Source: Candidatus Leptofilum gracile (GTDB lineage: Bacteria; Chloroflexota; Anaerolineae; Promineifilales; Promineifilaceae). Taken from it: a DNA stretch of 64,000 nt. Both the position numbers and the translations under genes were made by a program. Position 1 is the stretch's first letter. Each line of letters starts with the position of its first letter. The stretch lies in contig JADJOJ010000007.1 of assembly GCA_016713825.1 (NCBI GenBank), positions 248,001 to 312,000 of the forward strand. The letters are read 5' to 3'. The notes under the pieces were generated by a model. It saw only the letters and a list, made by a program, of their open reading frames with translations, was not told the DNA's origin and ran no database searches. Shown here one piece after another: positions 1-8,190 of the stretch.

Positions 1-491
1 ATCAAATCGAAACCGTGCTCGACGGCGTCAACGACTCCAAGCAGCTCACCGCCAAACGGCGTGACGCCCTGTTTGAGCTAATTTGCCAGCACGCCCTGGC
101 CTACGGCATCGGCCAGCAGCCTGCCTCGGTGATTGATGAGATTGGTATTTTGCCCGCCAACCGGCTGGCGATGGGAACGGCCGTTGCCCAGCTTACCATC
201 CCGCCCGAATTTTTGTTGATAGACGGCCGTATCCGCCTACCCCAGCTTAACATCCGCCAAAAATCAATTGTGCGCGGCGACAGCCAAAGCCTCAGCATTG
301 CCGCCGCCTCCATCCTGGCCAAAGTCACCCGCGACCGGCTGATGATCGCCCTGGACAGCCAATTTCCCCGCTATGGCTTTGCCCAACACAAAGGGTACGG
401 CACCCAGCAGCACCGCGATGCCATCGCCCAACATGGCCCCTGCCCCCAGCACCGGCACACTTTTGCCCCCATCCGCCAACCACTTTTTTAG
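1..491 (+). CDS. rnhB: Ribonuclease HII (RnhB), 5' end cut off by the window
   Basis: This encodes the C-terminal part of RNase HII, the cytoplasmic enzyme that nicks RNA-DNA hybrids at embedded ribonucleotides during replication and repair. The reading frame is open from base 3, so the start lies outside the window and roughly the first 30-40 residues, including the DEAGRG-type catalytic motif, are missing. The visible part shows GVNDSKQL, the LLIDG block, the family-typical SLSIAAASILAKVTRDRLM segment carrying a catalytic acidic residue, and the C-terminal YGFAQHKGYGT followed by CPQHR. It ends at a TAA/TAG region followed by 160 bases before the next gene. Two copies of the ACGGCCGT octamer lie inside the gene, one of them encoding part of the conserved IDGR. 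The family assignment is secure. Confidence 0.95.
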   Translation, partial: QIETVLDGVNDSKQLTAKRRDALFELICQHALAYGIGQQPASVIDEIGILPANRLAMGTAVAQLTIPPEFLLIDGRIRLPQLNIRQKSIVRGDSQSLSIAAASILAKVTRDRLMIALDSQFPRYGFAQHKGYGTQQHRDAIAQHGPCPQHRHTFAPIRQPLF

Positions 492-653
492 GTAACTCTG
501 GGGTTAGTGCCAGAGTCATAGGACCACCGCAACGCCAATCTTGCCCACAATGGTACTGTCTGGTGACTGCCTCTTGCATCCTGCCAATTTATAATCCATT
601 TATAGAGCGAATGCTCACTTGCGCAATTAGCAGGCTCCCAAAAGAGGCAAAAC

Positions 654-1916
654 ATGGTAAGAGTTCTAGTCATTGACGATGACCGACTGATTCGAAAAGT
701 AGTAAAAAAAGCGCTAACCGATCTGAGCTACGAAGTGATCGAAACTGAAGACGGGCTGGAAGCGCTTAAGCGAATCAAATCTATCCGGCCAGATGCCGTC
801 ATTGTAGACAAAATGATGCCTGGCATTGATGGCTTTGAGGTAACGCGGCGGTTGCGGCGGGAACCAGAGCTAACCCACATTCCCATTCTTGTTCTTACCG
901 GTGAATCAGACCTGGAAGAAAAGCTGGCCGCCTTTGAAGCGGGCGCAGATGATTATTTGTGCAAACCGTTTGCCTCGGCAGAGCTGGCGGCCCGGCTAAC
1001 GGTGCTGCTGCGCCGGGCCAAAGCGCTGGAAGAAGCCCAGGCCCAAACGCTGCAAAAGTCGGCCCAGGCCAAAGTCATTGCGGTTCACAGCCTGCGCGGG
1101 GGGATTGGCACCTCTTCGTTGGCTTCCAACCTGGCTATTGGCCTGAATAACTTGTGGCACACCCCCACCCTGTTGCTAGACCTGGTGCCCAATGCTGGGC
1201 AGCAGGCGCTGCTGCTCAATATGTCCTTCAAGCGCACCTGGGCAGACCTGAACATGATCTCGCCCGATGAGTTAGACCTGAATACGCTTTCGGCCATCAC
1301 CCGGCAGCACGACAGCGGGCTGCACCTGATCGCCTCGCCCAAAATGCCCACCGATGCAGAGGGCGTCAATTCGAACCATTTGGAGGTGGCATTTCGGTTC
1401 CTCAAAACACGGTATGAATATATTGTGGTGGATTTACCCCATGATTTTTCTAACTTTACGCTGGAAGCATTAGAGGCTTCGGACATTATTTTACTGGTCA
1501 CTTCACCAGAAATTGCCTCTGTGCGGGCGGCTTCCATTGCCCTGGAGACATACAAACAGCTCAACTACCCTGAAGAAAATATCAAAGTGGTGCTGAACTG
1601 GACATTTGAGCGGGATGGTTTGGCCCATGAAGCGATTGAATCGGCCCTGCATGCACCGATTCAGCTGGTCATCCCTTACGGGGGGCGTCGGTTTATCAAT
1701 GCCATTAACCGGGGCGTTCCGCTGCTGCAAGAAATGCCAGAAGATCCAATCTCTGAGCTGTTGGAGGATTTTGCCTTTCGGCTGAGCAAGGAGACGCACC
1801 AGAGTATTGCCCCGGCCTCGCCAAGCCCGGCCTGGCACCGGTTGAATGACCGGCTACAGCTTTTTGCTGCGGCGCAGCGCAAGCAAAAGCCGCGCTTTTC
1901 GTTGATGCGCGGGTAA
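654..1916 (+). CDS. Response regulator receiver fused to a ParA/MinD-like domain (CpaE/TadZ-like pilus assembly protein)
   Basis: The 420-residue protein starts with a receiver domain (about residues 3-118) with acidic pocket D8-D10, probable phosphoacceptor D52, T82 and K104. A short coiled linker leads into a ParA/MinD-like ATPase domain (about 140-385). Its P-loop, SLRGGIGTSS at 146-155, lacks the usual lysines, which is the deviant form known in CpaE/TadZ proteins that localise Flp (Tad) pilus machinery to the pole. The next gene, 18 bases downstream, encodes an Flp-type pilin, which supports a role in pilus assembly. The start ATG has a weak AGAGG site upstream. The most likely alternative is a general ParA-like response regulator. 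Whether the ATPase domain is active cannot be told from sequence. Confidence 0.85.
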   Translation: MVRVLVIDDDRLIRKVVKKALTDLSYEVIETEDGLEALKRIKSIRPDAVIVDKMMPGIDGFEVTRRLRREPELTHIPILVLTGESDLEEKLAAFEAGADDYLCKPFASAELAARLTVLLRRAKALEEAQAQTLQKSAQAKVIAVHSLRGGIGTSSLASNLAIGLNNLWHTPTLLLDLVPNAGQQALLLNMSFKRTWADLNMISPDELDLNTLSAITRQHDSGLHLIASPKMPTDAEGVNSNHLEVAFRFLKTRYEYIVVDLPHDFSNFTLEALEASDIILLVTSPEIASVRAASIALETYKQLNYPEENIKVVLNWTFERDGLAHEAIESALHAPIQLVIPYGGRRFINAINRGVPLLQEMPEDPISELLEDFAFRLSKETHQSIAPASPSPAWHRLNDRLQLFAAAQRKQKPRFSLMRG

Positions 1917-1934
1917 GGCAAAAAGGATGAATGT

Positions 1935-2648
1935 ATGAAGATGTGGGCTGAAAAAGGACAGGGTTTGGCGGAGTATGGCTTGTTGATAACGGCCGTTGCC
2001 CTGGGAGCCGTGGCCATCCTTTCTCTGCTGGGGGTGCAAGTTAGCGATGTAATTTGCCGCGTGGTAGAGGGGGTTGGGGCTGAATCTGTGTGCAACAACC
2101 TGCTCTTTTTTGACGACTTTAGCGACGATTTGGAAAACTGGCGCTCGTTTTACCGCCAGGATGACAACTGGCAAATCAACGACGAGGAAAATCCTCAGCT
2201 GTGTCACGTAGGCGATGGCGGCGATTTTTTGCTGGCCAACGAAAGTGCTTCAGACGATTATCGCATCGCTACCAAGGCCAACATCACGGCGGGCAATGGG
2301 TATGGGGTGCTGTTCAGGTCGTCGGAAAATGAGAACGGCCGTCTTGAAGGTTACACATTCCAATATGACCCTGGCTATGGGGGCGGCCAATTTATCATGC
2401 GCAAATGGGTAAATGGGTATGAACTTTACCCACCATTTGCGGCCGCCAGGCCACCCGCTGGCTTTAAATGGCATAATCAGAACCGGCTTGTTGAAATTGA
2501 TGTTCAGGGCAATACCTTCACCGCGTTTATTGATGGGGAACAGGTGTTGGTAGGCCAGGATGATTCATATGAGGAAGGGGGCGCTGGCCTGCGTACCTGG
2601 AACGGCACTCAGGCGTGCTTCGACAATTTCAGCGTCCAATCCAAGTAG
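1935..2648 (+). CDS. Flp-type pilin fused to a large lectin-like globular domain
   Basis: The N-terminus is a class III (Flp) prepilin signal: a short basic leader ending in G8, then QGLAEYG with glutamate at mature position +5 and about 22 hydrophobic residues. This should be cut by a prepilin peptidase and inserted in the membrane. Flp pilins are usually 50-70 residues, but this one continues to 237. From about residue 60 it carries a beta-rich domain with FFDDFSDDLENW near its start and paired W/F/G-rich strands, resembling LamG or DUF1080-type concanavalin-like folds. It has a good AAGGA site and follows the CpaE-like gene in the same operon. A minor or tip pilin with an adhesive head is the best reading, but binding is inferred. 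A related fusion occurs at 53149-53815. Confidence 0.8.
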   Translation: MKMWAEKGQGLAEYGLLITAVALGAVAILSLLGVQVSDVICRVVEGVGAESVCNNLLFFDDFSDDLENWRSFYRQDDNWQINDEENPQLCHVGDGGDFLLANESASDDYRIATKANITAGNGYGVLFRSSENENGRLEGYTFQYDPGYGGGQFIMRKWVNGYELYPPFAAARPPAGFKWHNQNRLVEIDVQGNTFTAFIDGEQVLVGQDDSYEEGGAGLRTWNGTQACFDNFSVQSK

Positions 2649-2681
2649 TAACGATATAAACCCTCAGGATGAGGTACCTTC

Positions 2682-3122
2682 ATGAAATTTGTAAACAGCC
2701 CCAAAGTAGAATACCAACCAGACGGTTTGCCCCGTGCCCGCGAAAGCAAACGGCCGTTCATCTTTCGCATCATCGTGGGCATTACCATTTTTCTGGCCCT
2801 GGGGCTCAATTTGTACGTCTTTTTGCGGGCCGATTTGGCCACCATTGCCCTCAATAACAGCAGTGGAGCGGAGGGCATGGTCATCGACGCCGAAAACCGC
2901 CCCATGCCCAACGTGCTGGTTTTTTCAGCCGAATATCCCGCTGTAAGCACAACAACAGATGAAGACGGCCGTTTCCTCCTCAACAATCTACCCGCAGGCG
3001 TCAGCCGCCTGGTGGTGGTGCGCAACAACGTCGGCCAGGAATTTTACGTCACGCTGGCAGCCGACAAAACCACACGGGTTGATTACCTCAGCTTCATCGC
3101 TCCGCTTGAAGATATCGAGTAA
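2682..3122 (+). CDS. Single-pass membrane protein with carboxypeptidase-regulatory-like (CNA-B/peptidase-associated) domain
   Basis: The 146-residue protein has a basic N-terminal cytoplasmic segment, one membrane span (about residues 26-48) and an outer domain (about 62-146). The pattern GMVIDAENRPMPNVLVF ... TTDEDGRFLLNNLPAG is typical of the carboxypeptidase regulatory-like beta-sandwich fold found in surface and adhesion proteins. A GAGG motif lies 8-10 bases before the ATG. It is the last gene of the cluster with the CpaE homologue and pilin fusion, 33 bases after the pilin stop, and is followed by a hairpin terminator. It may anchor or decorate the pilus system. No catalytic residues are visible. 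Confidence 0.7.
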   Translation: MKFVNSPKVEYQPDGLPRARESKRPFIFRIIVGITIFLALGLNLYVFLRADLATIALNNSSGAEGMVIDAENRPMPNVLVFSAEYPAVSTTTDEDGRFLLNNLPAGVSRLVVVRNNVGQEFYVTLAADKTTRVDYLSFIAPLEDIE

Positions 3123-3170
3123 AAAGCGAGCCTGAATTATCAGGCAAAACCAACCTGCAAAAGAAGCGCA

Positions 3171-3210
3171 GAGCCAGCGGCCGTTTTCAGCCGCTGGCTC
3201 TTTCCGTTTT
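3171..3210 (+). terminator. Rho-independent terminator after the pilin-fusion operon
   Basis: Perfect 11-bp arms GAGCCAGCGGC and GCCGCTGGCTC enclose an 8-base loop and are followed by TTTCCGTTTT. It lies 48 bases after the last stop codon of the operon. Confidence 0.8.
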
Positions 3211-3227
3211 GCCCGCCACCGGGCGCA

Positions 3228-3358
3228 CAGGGCTTTTCAGTAAATCAAAATCAAGCAAAAAAGGACGCGGACTAACGCAGATGCACGCGGATTATGACCT
3301 TTTTATCCGCGTTTCCCCCGTTCATCCGCGTCTCATTCAGTAAAACTGAAAAGCCCTG
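3228..3358. repeat. 131-bp MITE-like element with perfect 14-bp terminal inverted repeats
   Basis: The ends CAGGGCTTTTCAGT and ACTGAAAAGCCCTG are perfect inverted repeats. The inside holds inverted copies of an ATCCGCG-type word (gcacgcggat ... atccgcgt ... atccgcgt). Related ATCCGCG(G) words recur in the intergenic gaps near 30152-30182 and 35830-35868. There is no coding capacity. It sits between a terminator and the TrmH-family gene. Confidence 0.55.
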
Positions 3359-3474
3359 ACCGGGCGCAACCCCAACGCGACGAAAAGCGCGTAATCTGGT
3401 AGATTTAGGCCAAATGCAAATGAGACAACAGCGCCACATGGATCGTTGGCGCCCAAAAAGCAAACAGGACAGCT

Positions 3475-4008
3475 ATGAAACCTTTGATTGGCACAGAGCT
3501 AAAACGTTTTTTGCGGGATTACCGGCGGCAGCATCAGCCAGAGTTTGACCTTGTGGGGCTGCTGCAAAGTGTGGAATACCCAGCCAACGTCGGCTCCATT
3601 TTCCGCGTGGCTGATGGGGCCAACCTGACAGAGCTGGTGCTAACAGGCATTACCCCCACGCCGCCCAACGCCACAATCGACAAAGTCGGCCGTTTTAAAA
3701 GCTTGCGCATTCCCTGGCGGTATGAAAAAGAGCCGGTAACGGCCGTTTCCCAACTTAAACAAGCAGGCTACACAATCGTCGCAGTGGAATTAACCGATAC
3801 GGCCGTTCCCTACCACACCTTCAGCTATCCCCAAAAAACCGCCCTGGTGGTAGGGCATGAAGACCACGGCGTCACCAAAGCCACGCTGGCCGCCTGCGAT
3901 GCGGCCGTTTTCCTGCCCATGTACGGCAAAGGCCACTCCCTCAACGTCCACGTCGCCTTAAGCATCGTGCTCTACCACATCCTGCACCAAACAACCCGTG
4001 AAACGTGA
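3475..4008 (+). CDS. RNA 2'-O-methyltransferase, TrmH/SpoU (SPOUT) family
   Basis: The 177-residue protein shows the three SPOUT motifs of TrmH-family 2'-O-ribose methyltransferases: NVGSIFRVADG near residue 38, VVGHEDHGV near 123, and FLPMYGKGHSLNVHVALSI near 145. The SAM-binding trefoil knot forms from the last two. It is a short family member without an extra RNA-binding domain, so the target (tRNA or rRNA ribose) cannot be named. A weak AGGAC site precedes the ATG. The C-terminal codons and the TGA stop fall inside the left arm of an inverted repeat (3998-4044). Confidence 0.85.
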   Translation: MKPLIGTELKRFLRDYRRQHQPEFDLVGLLQSVEYPANVGSIFRVADGANLTELVLTGITPTPPNATIDKVGRFKSLRIPWRYEKEPVTAVSQLKQAGYTIVAVELTDTAVPYHTFSYPQKTALVVGHEDHGVTKATLAACDAAVFLPMYGKGHSLNVHVALSIVLYHILHQTTRET

Positions 4009-4044
4009 TGCGTAACCAGCGGCAGCTCACGCTTTACGTTTCAA
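3998..4044 (+). repeat. Stop-codon-proximal imperfect inverted repeat
   Basis: Arms resembling GTGAAACGTGATGCG and CGCTTTACGTTTCAAC flank a short loop. The TGA stop of the upstream gene lies inside the left arm. One of a class of similar structures in this window. Confidence 0.5.
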
Positions 4045-4054
4045 CAAGAACCCT

Positions 4055-4732
4055 ATGACCAAACGCAAACATAAACGGGAAAACGCCCAGCTTTTCCAGG
4101 CGCTAACCCAACAAACCCAGGGCACCCCCCCCACCGACCACGACGCCCCCATCCCCGACCAGGCGCTGGCTCACCTGCCCGGCCTCACCCCCCTTTCCTC
4201 ATCAGGCAGCCTGCCCAAGATGAAGAAGTTTCGCTTTCAGCTGATGCACGAGTGGATTCTGCACCGCCTGCCGCCCGGCCGCGTGGCTGATGTGGGTGGC
4301 GGCAAAGGATTGCTGGCCTACCTGCTGCAACAAAGCGGCTGGCAGGCCACAGTTGTTGATCCGGTGGCCCAGGTGCTGCCAGAAAAGTACAAAGACCTTA
4401 ACCTGAACCGGCGCGTCAAAATTGGCGCAGCCGAATCGGTACCGCACATCACCCAGCCTTTTGCCCCAGCAATCGCAGAAGATTTCGATTTATTGGTGTC
4501 GATGCACGCCCACGGCTGCAACGTAGAGCTCATTGACGTGGCGGCCATCAGCGGCAAGCCCATCATCTTGCTGCCCTGCTGCATCATTGATGAACCGCTG
4601 CTGCCCGCACCCGGCCAACATTGGATTGCCTGCTTGGTAGAGTATGCGCTGGCTAAAAATTTAACGGTGGAGCCATTTCGCCTGAATTTTCGGGGGCAAA
4701 ATATTGGCTTGTTTATTCACGCGGCTGGGTAA
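4055..4732 (+). CDS. SAM-dependent methyltransferase-like protein
   Basis: The 225-residue protein has a charged N-terminal extension (about 1-60) and a Rossmann methyltransferase core. Motif I is VADVGGGKGLLAYLL (about residue 77-91), followed by an acidic residue at the end of strand 2 (VVDPV). A later segment has MHAHGCN and PIILLPCCIIDEP, resembling the HACD...PCC pattern seen in Methyltransf_32-type proteins, such as the one at 63084. The substrate is unknown. The 3' end overlaps the convergent HAD gene by 20 bases. Confidence 0.65.
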   Translation: MTKRKHKRENAQLFQALTQQTQGTPPTDHDAPIPDQALAHLPGLTPLSSSGSLPKMKKFRFQLMHEWILHRLPPGRVADVGGGKGLLAYLLQQSGWQATVVDPVAQVLPEKYKDLNLNRRVKIGAAESVPHITQPFAPAIAEDFDLLVSMHAHGCNVELIDVAAISGKPIILLPCCIIDEPLLPAPGQHWIACLVEYALAKNLTVEPFRLNFRGQNIGLFIHAAG

Positions 4733-5396
4733 AAAGAGGGGTTAAATCGGCCGTGCTGGGCAAGATCATTTGGGCTCCAGCCCGACGCAGCTCTGGTTCG
4801 CGGCCAAAACCGCACAGCACGCCAATGCGCCACGCCCCCGCCCGCCGCGCCGAGTGCATATCCACCGAAGTGTCCCCCACCATGAGGCAGGCAGATTCTG
4901 GTAAATTTAGCCGCCGGGCGGCTTCTTGAATGGGGGATGGGTGGGGCTTGAGGCGGCGGGTGTCTTGCGAGCCGCAGGTGACCACAAAGCGGGGGGCAAT
5001 ATCGGGGAATTGGGCCAAGAAGCCTTCGATTTGGTGGCGGCTGCGGGTGGTAACGATGCCCAGCCGGTACTGGCTAGGGATGGCATGAAGCATCTCTAGC
5101 ACGCCAGGGATGATGTGGAAATCGGCAATAAAGGGGTCTTTACGGCGCGTTTGCCGCCAGGCGGTGAACCATTTGAGGGGTTCATCCAGGTGCAGCTTGT
5201 CGGCCAGGGTGATGAGGGCGTTGGCGGGTGACTCAATTTTCATGACGAGCCCGCGGGCAACGGTGGGGGTTTGGTTGCCGAGAAACGGCCGTATCCACCG
5301 CGCCACCTTTTGCACAGCGGCATCATCCGTGTCTATCAAGGTTCCATCCAGATCGAACAGGATCGCTTGAATTTCAGAAAAGGGGATTTGCATCAT
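4713..5396 (-). CDS. HAD-superfamily hydrolase, phosphoglycolate-phosphatase-like
   Basis: The 227-residue protein has the HAD signature FDLDGTLIDTDDA with catalytic D15 and D17, a helical cap (about 25-95), motif II TTRS in LGIVTTRSRHQ, a lysine in RRLKPHPSP and the acidic motif VGDTSVDM. The layout is that of subfamily IA phosphatases such as Gph or PpaX, acting on small phosphorylated metabolites. It ends in convergent overlap with the methyltransferase gene and is the last gene of a minus-strand run beginning near 10.8 kb. The precise substrate is not recognisable. Confidence 0.85.
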   Translation of the reverse strand: MMQIPFSEIQAILFDLDGTLIDTDDAAVQKVARWIRPFLGNQTPTVARGLVMKIESPANALITLADKLHLDEPLKWFTAWRQTRRKDPFIADFHIIPGVLEMLHAIPSQYRLGIVTTRSRHQIEGFLAQFPDIAPRFVVTCGSQDTRRLKPHPSPIQEAARRLNLPESACLMVGDTSVDMHSARRAGAWRIGVLCGFGREPELRRAGAQMILPSTADLTPLFTQPRE

Positions 5397-5405
5397 AAAA
5401 GTGAT

Positions 5406-5450
5406 TTGATAATTGGTAATTGGGTGATTACCCAGCTACTCAATTATCAA
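5406..5450 (-). repeat. Stop-proximal inverted repeat (TAATTG words)
   Basis: Perfect 10-bp outer arms TTGATAATTG and CAATTATCAA, with further inner pairing (TGGGT/ACCCA). It lies directly after the stop of the phytol-kinase-like gene on the minus strand and may act in termination or mRNA stability. Confidence 0.55.
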
Positions 5451-5452
5451 TT

Positions 5453-6118
5453 TCAGAGTGGCCACAGCTGCAGGATGAGGATGGCAACGGCCGTAATCGT
5501 CAAATTATCCAGCCCCCAAATAGACACCGCCTCCACCAGCGTGGTGACAATGGTGATGATGAGCGCGGGCATCAGCGCCGCCTGCAGCGAAATGTCTGGC
5601 GAGCCACCCATTGCCCACAGCGCCAGCCAGGTAAAAATGAGGCAGCCCACAAAAAAGCCCATCGACCCTTCAACGGAGCGGGTGCTGGTGTGCACGGCGT
5701 AAAGGCGACGGCCGTACGCTTTGCCCACCACCGGGGCCATGCCATCTCCCCAGGTCAGCGGCATCAGCGCCGCCACCATCAGCGGGGGCGTTTCCCAAAA
5801 CACAATAGCGACAATGGCGGCAGCAAAGGGAAAATAAACCGTCCCCAGGTTAGAGCGGTCGCTGCTGGCCATGGCGGCAAAAAAGCCGTAGCGCCAATCC
5901 AGCAAGTTGATCACCATGAAGGCCACACAAGCCACCACAAAAAACCAGGGGGTATCGAACAGAAAGTGCAAAGCCCAACTCATCATGCCCACGCCAATGT
6001 GGATCACTTTGCGGGTAAAGCCGCTGTCGTAACCGCGCCAGCGGCGCAGCGCTTCTGCGCCGCCAATAATGCCAAAAATATAAACAAAACAGATGATCAA
6101 TCCAAGCCAGTTATTCAT
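5453..6118 (-). CDS. CTP-dependent lipid kinase-like membrane protein (phytol/dolichol/diacylglycerol kinase family)
   Basis: The 221-residue protein has six or seven predicted membrane spans. Conserved blocks match the phytol kinase (VTE5)/DGK1/SEC59 group of CTP-dependent lipid kinases: RKVIHIGVGMM near residue 36, NLGTVYFPFAAAIV, the GDGMAPVVGKAYGRR block and SVEGSMGFFV. These enzymes phosphorylate isoprenoid or lipid alcohols in the membrane; the substrate here is unknown. The gene follows the PfkB-type gene on the same strand, separated by a hairpin, so it may be a distal operon member. No clear Shine-Dalgarno site is seen before the ATG. Confidence 0.8.
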   Translation of the reverse strand: MNNWLGLIICFVYIFGIIGGAEALRRWRGYDSGFTRKVIHIGVGMMSWALHFLFDTPWFFVVACVAFMVINLLDWRYGFFAAMASSDRSNLGTVYFPFAAAIVAIVFWETPPLMVAALMPLTWGDGMAPVVGKAYGRRLYAVHTSTRSVEGSMGFFVGCLIFTWLALWAMGGSPDISLQAALMPALIITIVTTLVEAVSIWGLDNLTITAVAILILQLWPL

Positions 6119-6130
6119 AGGTAGAAGTTT

Positions 6131-6191
6131 TGGTGGCTAGTGGCTGGTGATTGGCGGCTCGTTTTTAACCAGCCCCTGGCCACCAGCCGCT
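6131..6191 (-). repeat. Stop-proximal inverted repeat (TGGCTGGTG words)
   Basis: Arms composed of TGGC/GGCTGGTG-like words pair with CCAGCC/CCACCAGCCGC words on the other side. It lies a few bases after the stop of the PfkB gene on the minus strand. Confidence 0.5.
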
Positions 6192-6193
6192 AT

Positions 6194-7123
6194 TTAAACA
6201 ATTAAATGATCGTACAGCATGTCCAGGCTGAGATCGGGCACGACGGTTTCTTCCGTTTGCACGGTCAGGCTGGCGGCGGCGGCGCCCAGACGGATTGCTT
6301 CGATGGGTGACAGCTGGTTGAGCATACCAAACATGATGGCGGCGGTGACGGCATCGCCAGTGCCGGTGGCGTCTACCATTTCGGTGTAGGAGGCGGGAAT
6401 GTAGCCAGTTTCGCTGGTGGTGGCGTAATCTAAACCAAAATTAGCCAATGTCACCACCACGTTGCTGACGCCTTTGCCCACCAGGCAGCGAGCTAAATCG
6501 AGGCTGGCTTCTGGGTCTGGGCCTTCAAAATCTACTTCGCACAGCTCAGCCGCTTCGCCTTCGTTGGGAACGACGAGGTGTAGATTGTTGAGGAACGGCC
6601 GTAACTTATACGCCAATCGCGCCGAAGATGGGTCGGCACAAAGCGGCTTTTTGTACTTTTGGCACAGCCGCACCACCGTGGCCATCGTGTCGGGCGTCAG
6701 GCTGCCATCCATCATCACCATGTCTGCCTCTTTAAACAGGCTGCGGTGCCGATCCAGATAGCCGGGGGTGATGTGGCGCATCACGCGCACATCGTCTAGG
6801 GCCACGGCAAGGGAGCCGTTTTCTTCTAGCACAGCAATGTAGGCACCGGTGTTTTCCCCGTGAATGATTTGCACATCATCGATATTGACGCCAGATTCGG
6901 CCGTTTGGTTTACCAGGCGATGCCCAATCAGATCATCCCCGACGGCAGAAAGCAGACGTACTTCGGCACCCAGGCGGGCCAGGTTTTCGGCGACGTTGCG
7001 GGCGGTACCGCCGCGCGTCACCCGAATTTGGGCCGGATTCGAGGTGCCGGGAGCCAATCCGGCATCCGGCTTGCCGCGTGAATCCAGCAAAATTGCACCC
7101 ACAACTAAAATCTGTTCTGCCAT
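6194..7123 (-). CDS. PfkB-family carbohydrate/nucleoside kinase (pseudouridine kinase-like)
   Basis: A 309-residue ribokinase-fold kinase. It has the PfkB N-terminal signature as TRGGTARNVAENLARLGAEVRLLSAVGDD (about 35-65) and the C-terminal signature DATGTGDAVTAAIMFG, where the GTGD aspartate is the expected catalytic base. The wording RNVAENLARLG resembles pseudouridine kinase (PsuK), but no pseudouridine glycosidase gene is nearby, so the substrate is open. I start at 7123 because TAGGAG lies 9 bases upstream, overlapping the stop of the preceding gene; an upstream start would add 15 residues inside that gene. It appears translationally linked to the preceding gene. Confidence 0.85.
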   Translation of the reverse strand: MAEQILVVGAILLDSRGKPDAGLAPGTSNPAQIRVTRGGTARNVAENLARLGAEVRLLSAVGDDLIGHRLVNQTAESGVNIDDVQIIHGENTGAYIAVLEENGSLAVALDDVRVMRHITPGYLDRHRSLFKEADMVMMDGSLTPDTMATVVRLCQKYKKPLCADPSSARLAYKLRPFLNNLHLVVPNEGEAAELCEVDFEGPDPEASLDLARCLVGKGVSNVVVTLANFGLDYATTSETGYIPASYTEMVDATGTGDAVTAAIMFGMLNQLSPIEAIRLGAAAASLTVQTEETVVPDLSLDMLYDHLIV

Positions 7124-7134
7124 GACGCACGCTC

Positions 7135-8190
7135 CTAGAAAGGTGATTGCTGAAACATGGGTCGCCAAAAGCCAACAACGACGCCTAAAATTTCGCGCCG
7201 GTTAATATCAAATTTGGGTAAATCAAGATTTAAAATTACAGTTCCTGTCTCTTCATCCCGCCAAAATTTGCCGGTTGGGGAATCGGCCAAAGTTACCAGA
7301 TAGATGCGCTGGTATATTTCTTTGGGCTGCAACGGCCGTACCCGAATTGTACCTTCAATCTGCTTATCCATCACGACTAAAATGGGTTGTTCCGTATCCT
7401 GCACATTTTTGCTCAAATCTGGCTTCATATCCACCAGCAACCAGTCGCCAGGATTAATTTCGGGCAGCAGGCCAGAGGCGGGACGCCGTTCTACCAGGTA
7501 CCATTCGTACCGGTCATTGTTTTGGCGGTGGCCGGGCACGGGGAGCAAGTTGTTGATGGGCGGCTGTGGGGCGTCTGACAAGCTTTCTTCTGCCACTAAT
7601 TCAGGATCGTCAACCGCAGATGTGTCCGTTTTCGGCCGTTCATCCATCTGTTTGCGCAGTGATGTGCGCAGGTCTGCCACGTATGCCAGCACGTTGCTGC
7701 GAAAGCGCTCGTCTTGGGGCTGGGGTCGGGCAAATCGGGCCCGGTCCAGCCAGGTTTCTACCCGCCCCACGCTCACCAGGGCGGCTTCGTAATGGTCGGC
7801 CAGCTGCAACGCTACGGCTCGGGCCAGGTGGGTCAGGCTCACGGCGGCGGGCTGGCTCACAAACGACCATTGCTGCCGGGCCAGTTCAAACTGCTGCACT
7901 GCGCCATGAAAGGCTGCTTCATGCAAATAAATGAGGCCAATGTGGAATTCGCACAAGCCAATCTGCACATGGTTGCCGATGGCCCGGTTGATGCGCTGGT
8001 AGCGATCGATATCTTCGGTGGCCAGCGCCCCTAACCGGGTGAATGGGTACCGGTTGCGGTAGTCGCGCACGGTGAATACGTCGGGGCTGGGGTCGGGATG
8101 GAGCCATTCCAGCAGTTCGGTAAGGCGGTTTACGGCCGTTCGAATCTGTGGGTTGTTGTCGTAACTTTGCTGGGGCTTTTCCGGGTTCAT
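7135..8190 (-). CDS. Uncharacterised protein: helical-repeat N-terminus and beta-rich (S24-like) C-terminus
   Basis: The 351-residue protein is not one I can name. Residues about 50-180 look like TPR-like helices (IGLCEFHIGLIYLHEAAFHGAVQQFELARQQW is typical of a TPR unit). A variable acidic/proline linker follows, then a C-terminal part (about 225-351) with LLPEINPGDWLLVDMKPD, which resembles the beta fold of S24/LexA-type domains, but no Ser-Lys dyad is evident. It overlaps the upstream SPFH gene by 4 bases (ATGA) and is 11 bases from the PfkB gene, so it is co-expressed with both. A scaffold or regulatory role with the SPFH pair is inference. Confidence 0.6.
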   Translation of the reverse strand: MNPEKPQQSYDNNPQIRTAVNRLTELLEWLHPDPSPDVFTVRDYRNRYPFTRLGALATEDIDRYQRINRAIGNHVQIGLCEFHIGLIYLHEAAFHGAVQQFELARQQWSFVSQPAAVSLTHLARAVALQLADHYEAALVSVGRVETWLDRARFARPQPQDERFRSNVLAYVADLRTSLRKQMDERPKTDTSAVDDPELVAEESLSDAPQPPINNLLPVPGHRQNNDRYEWYLVERRPASGLLPEINPGDWLLVDMKPDLSKNVQDTEQPILVVMDKQIEGTIRVRPLQPKEIYQRIYLVTLADSPTGKFWRDEETGTVILNLDLPKFDINRREILGVVVGFWRPMFQQSPF

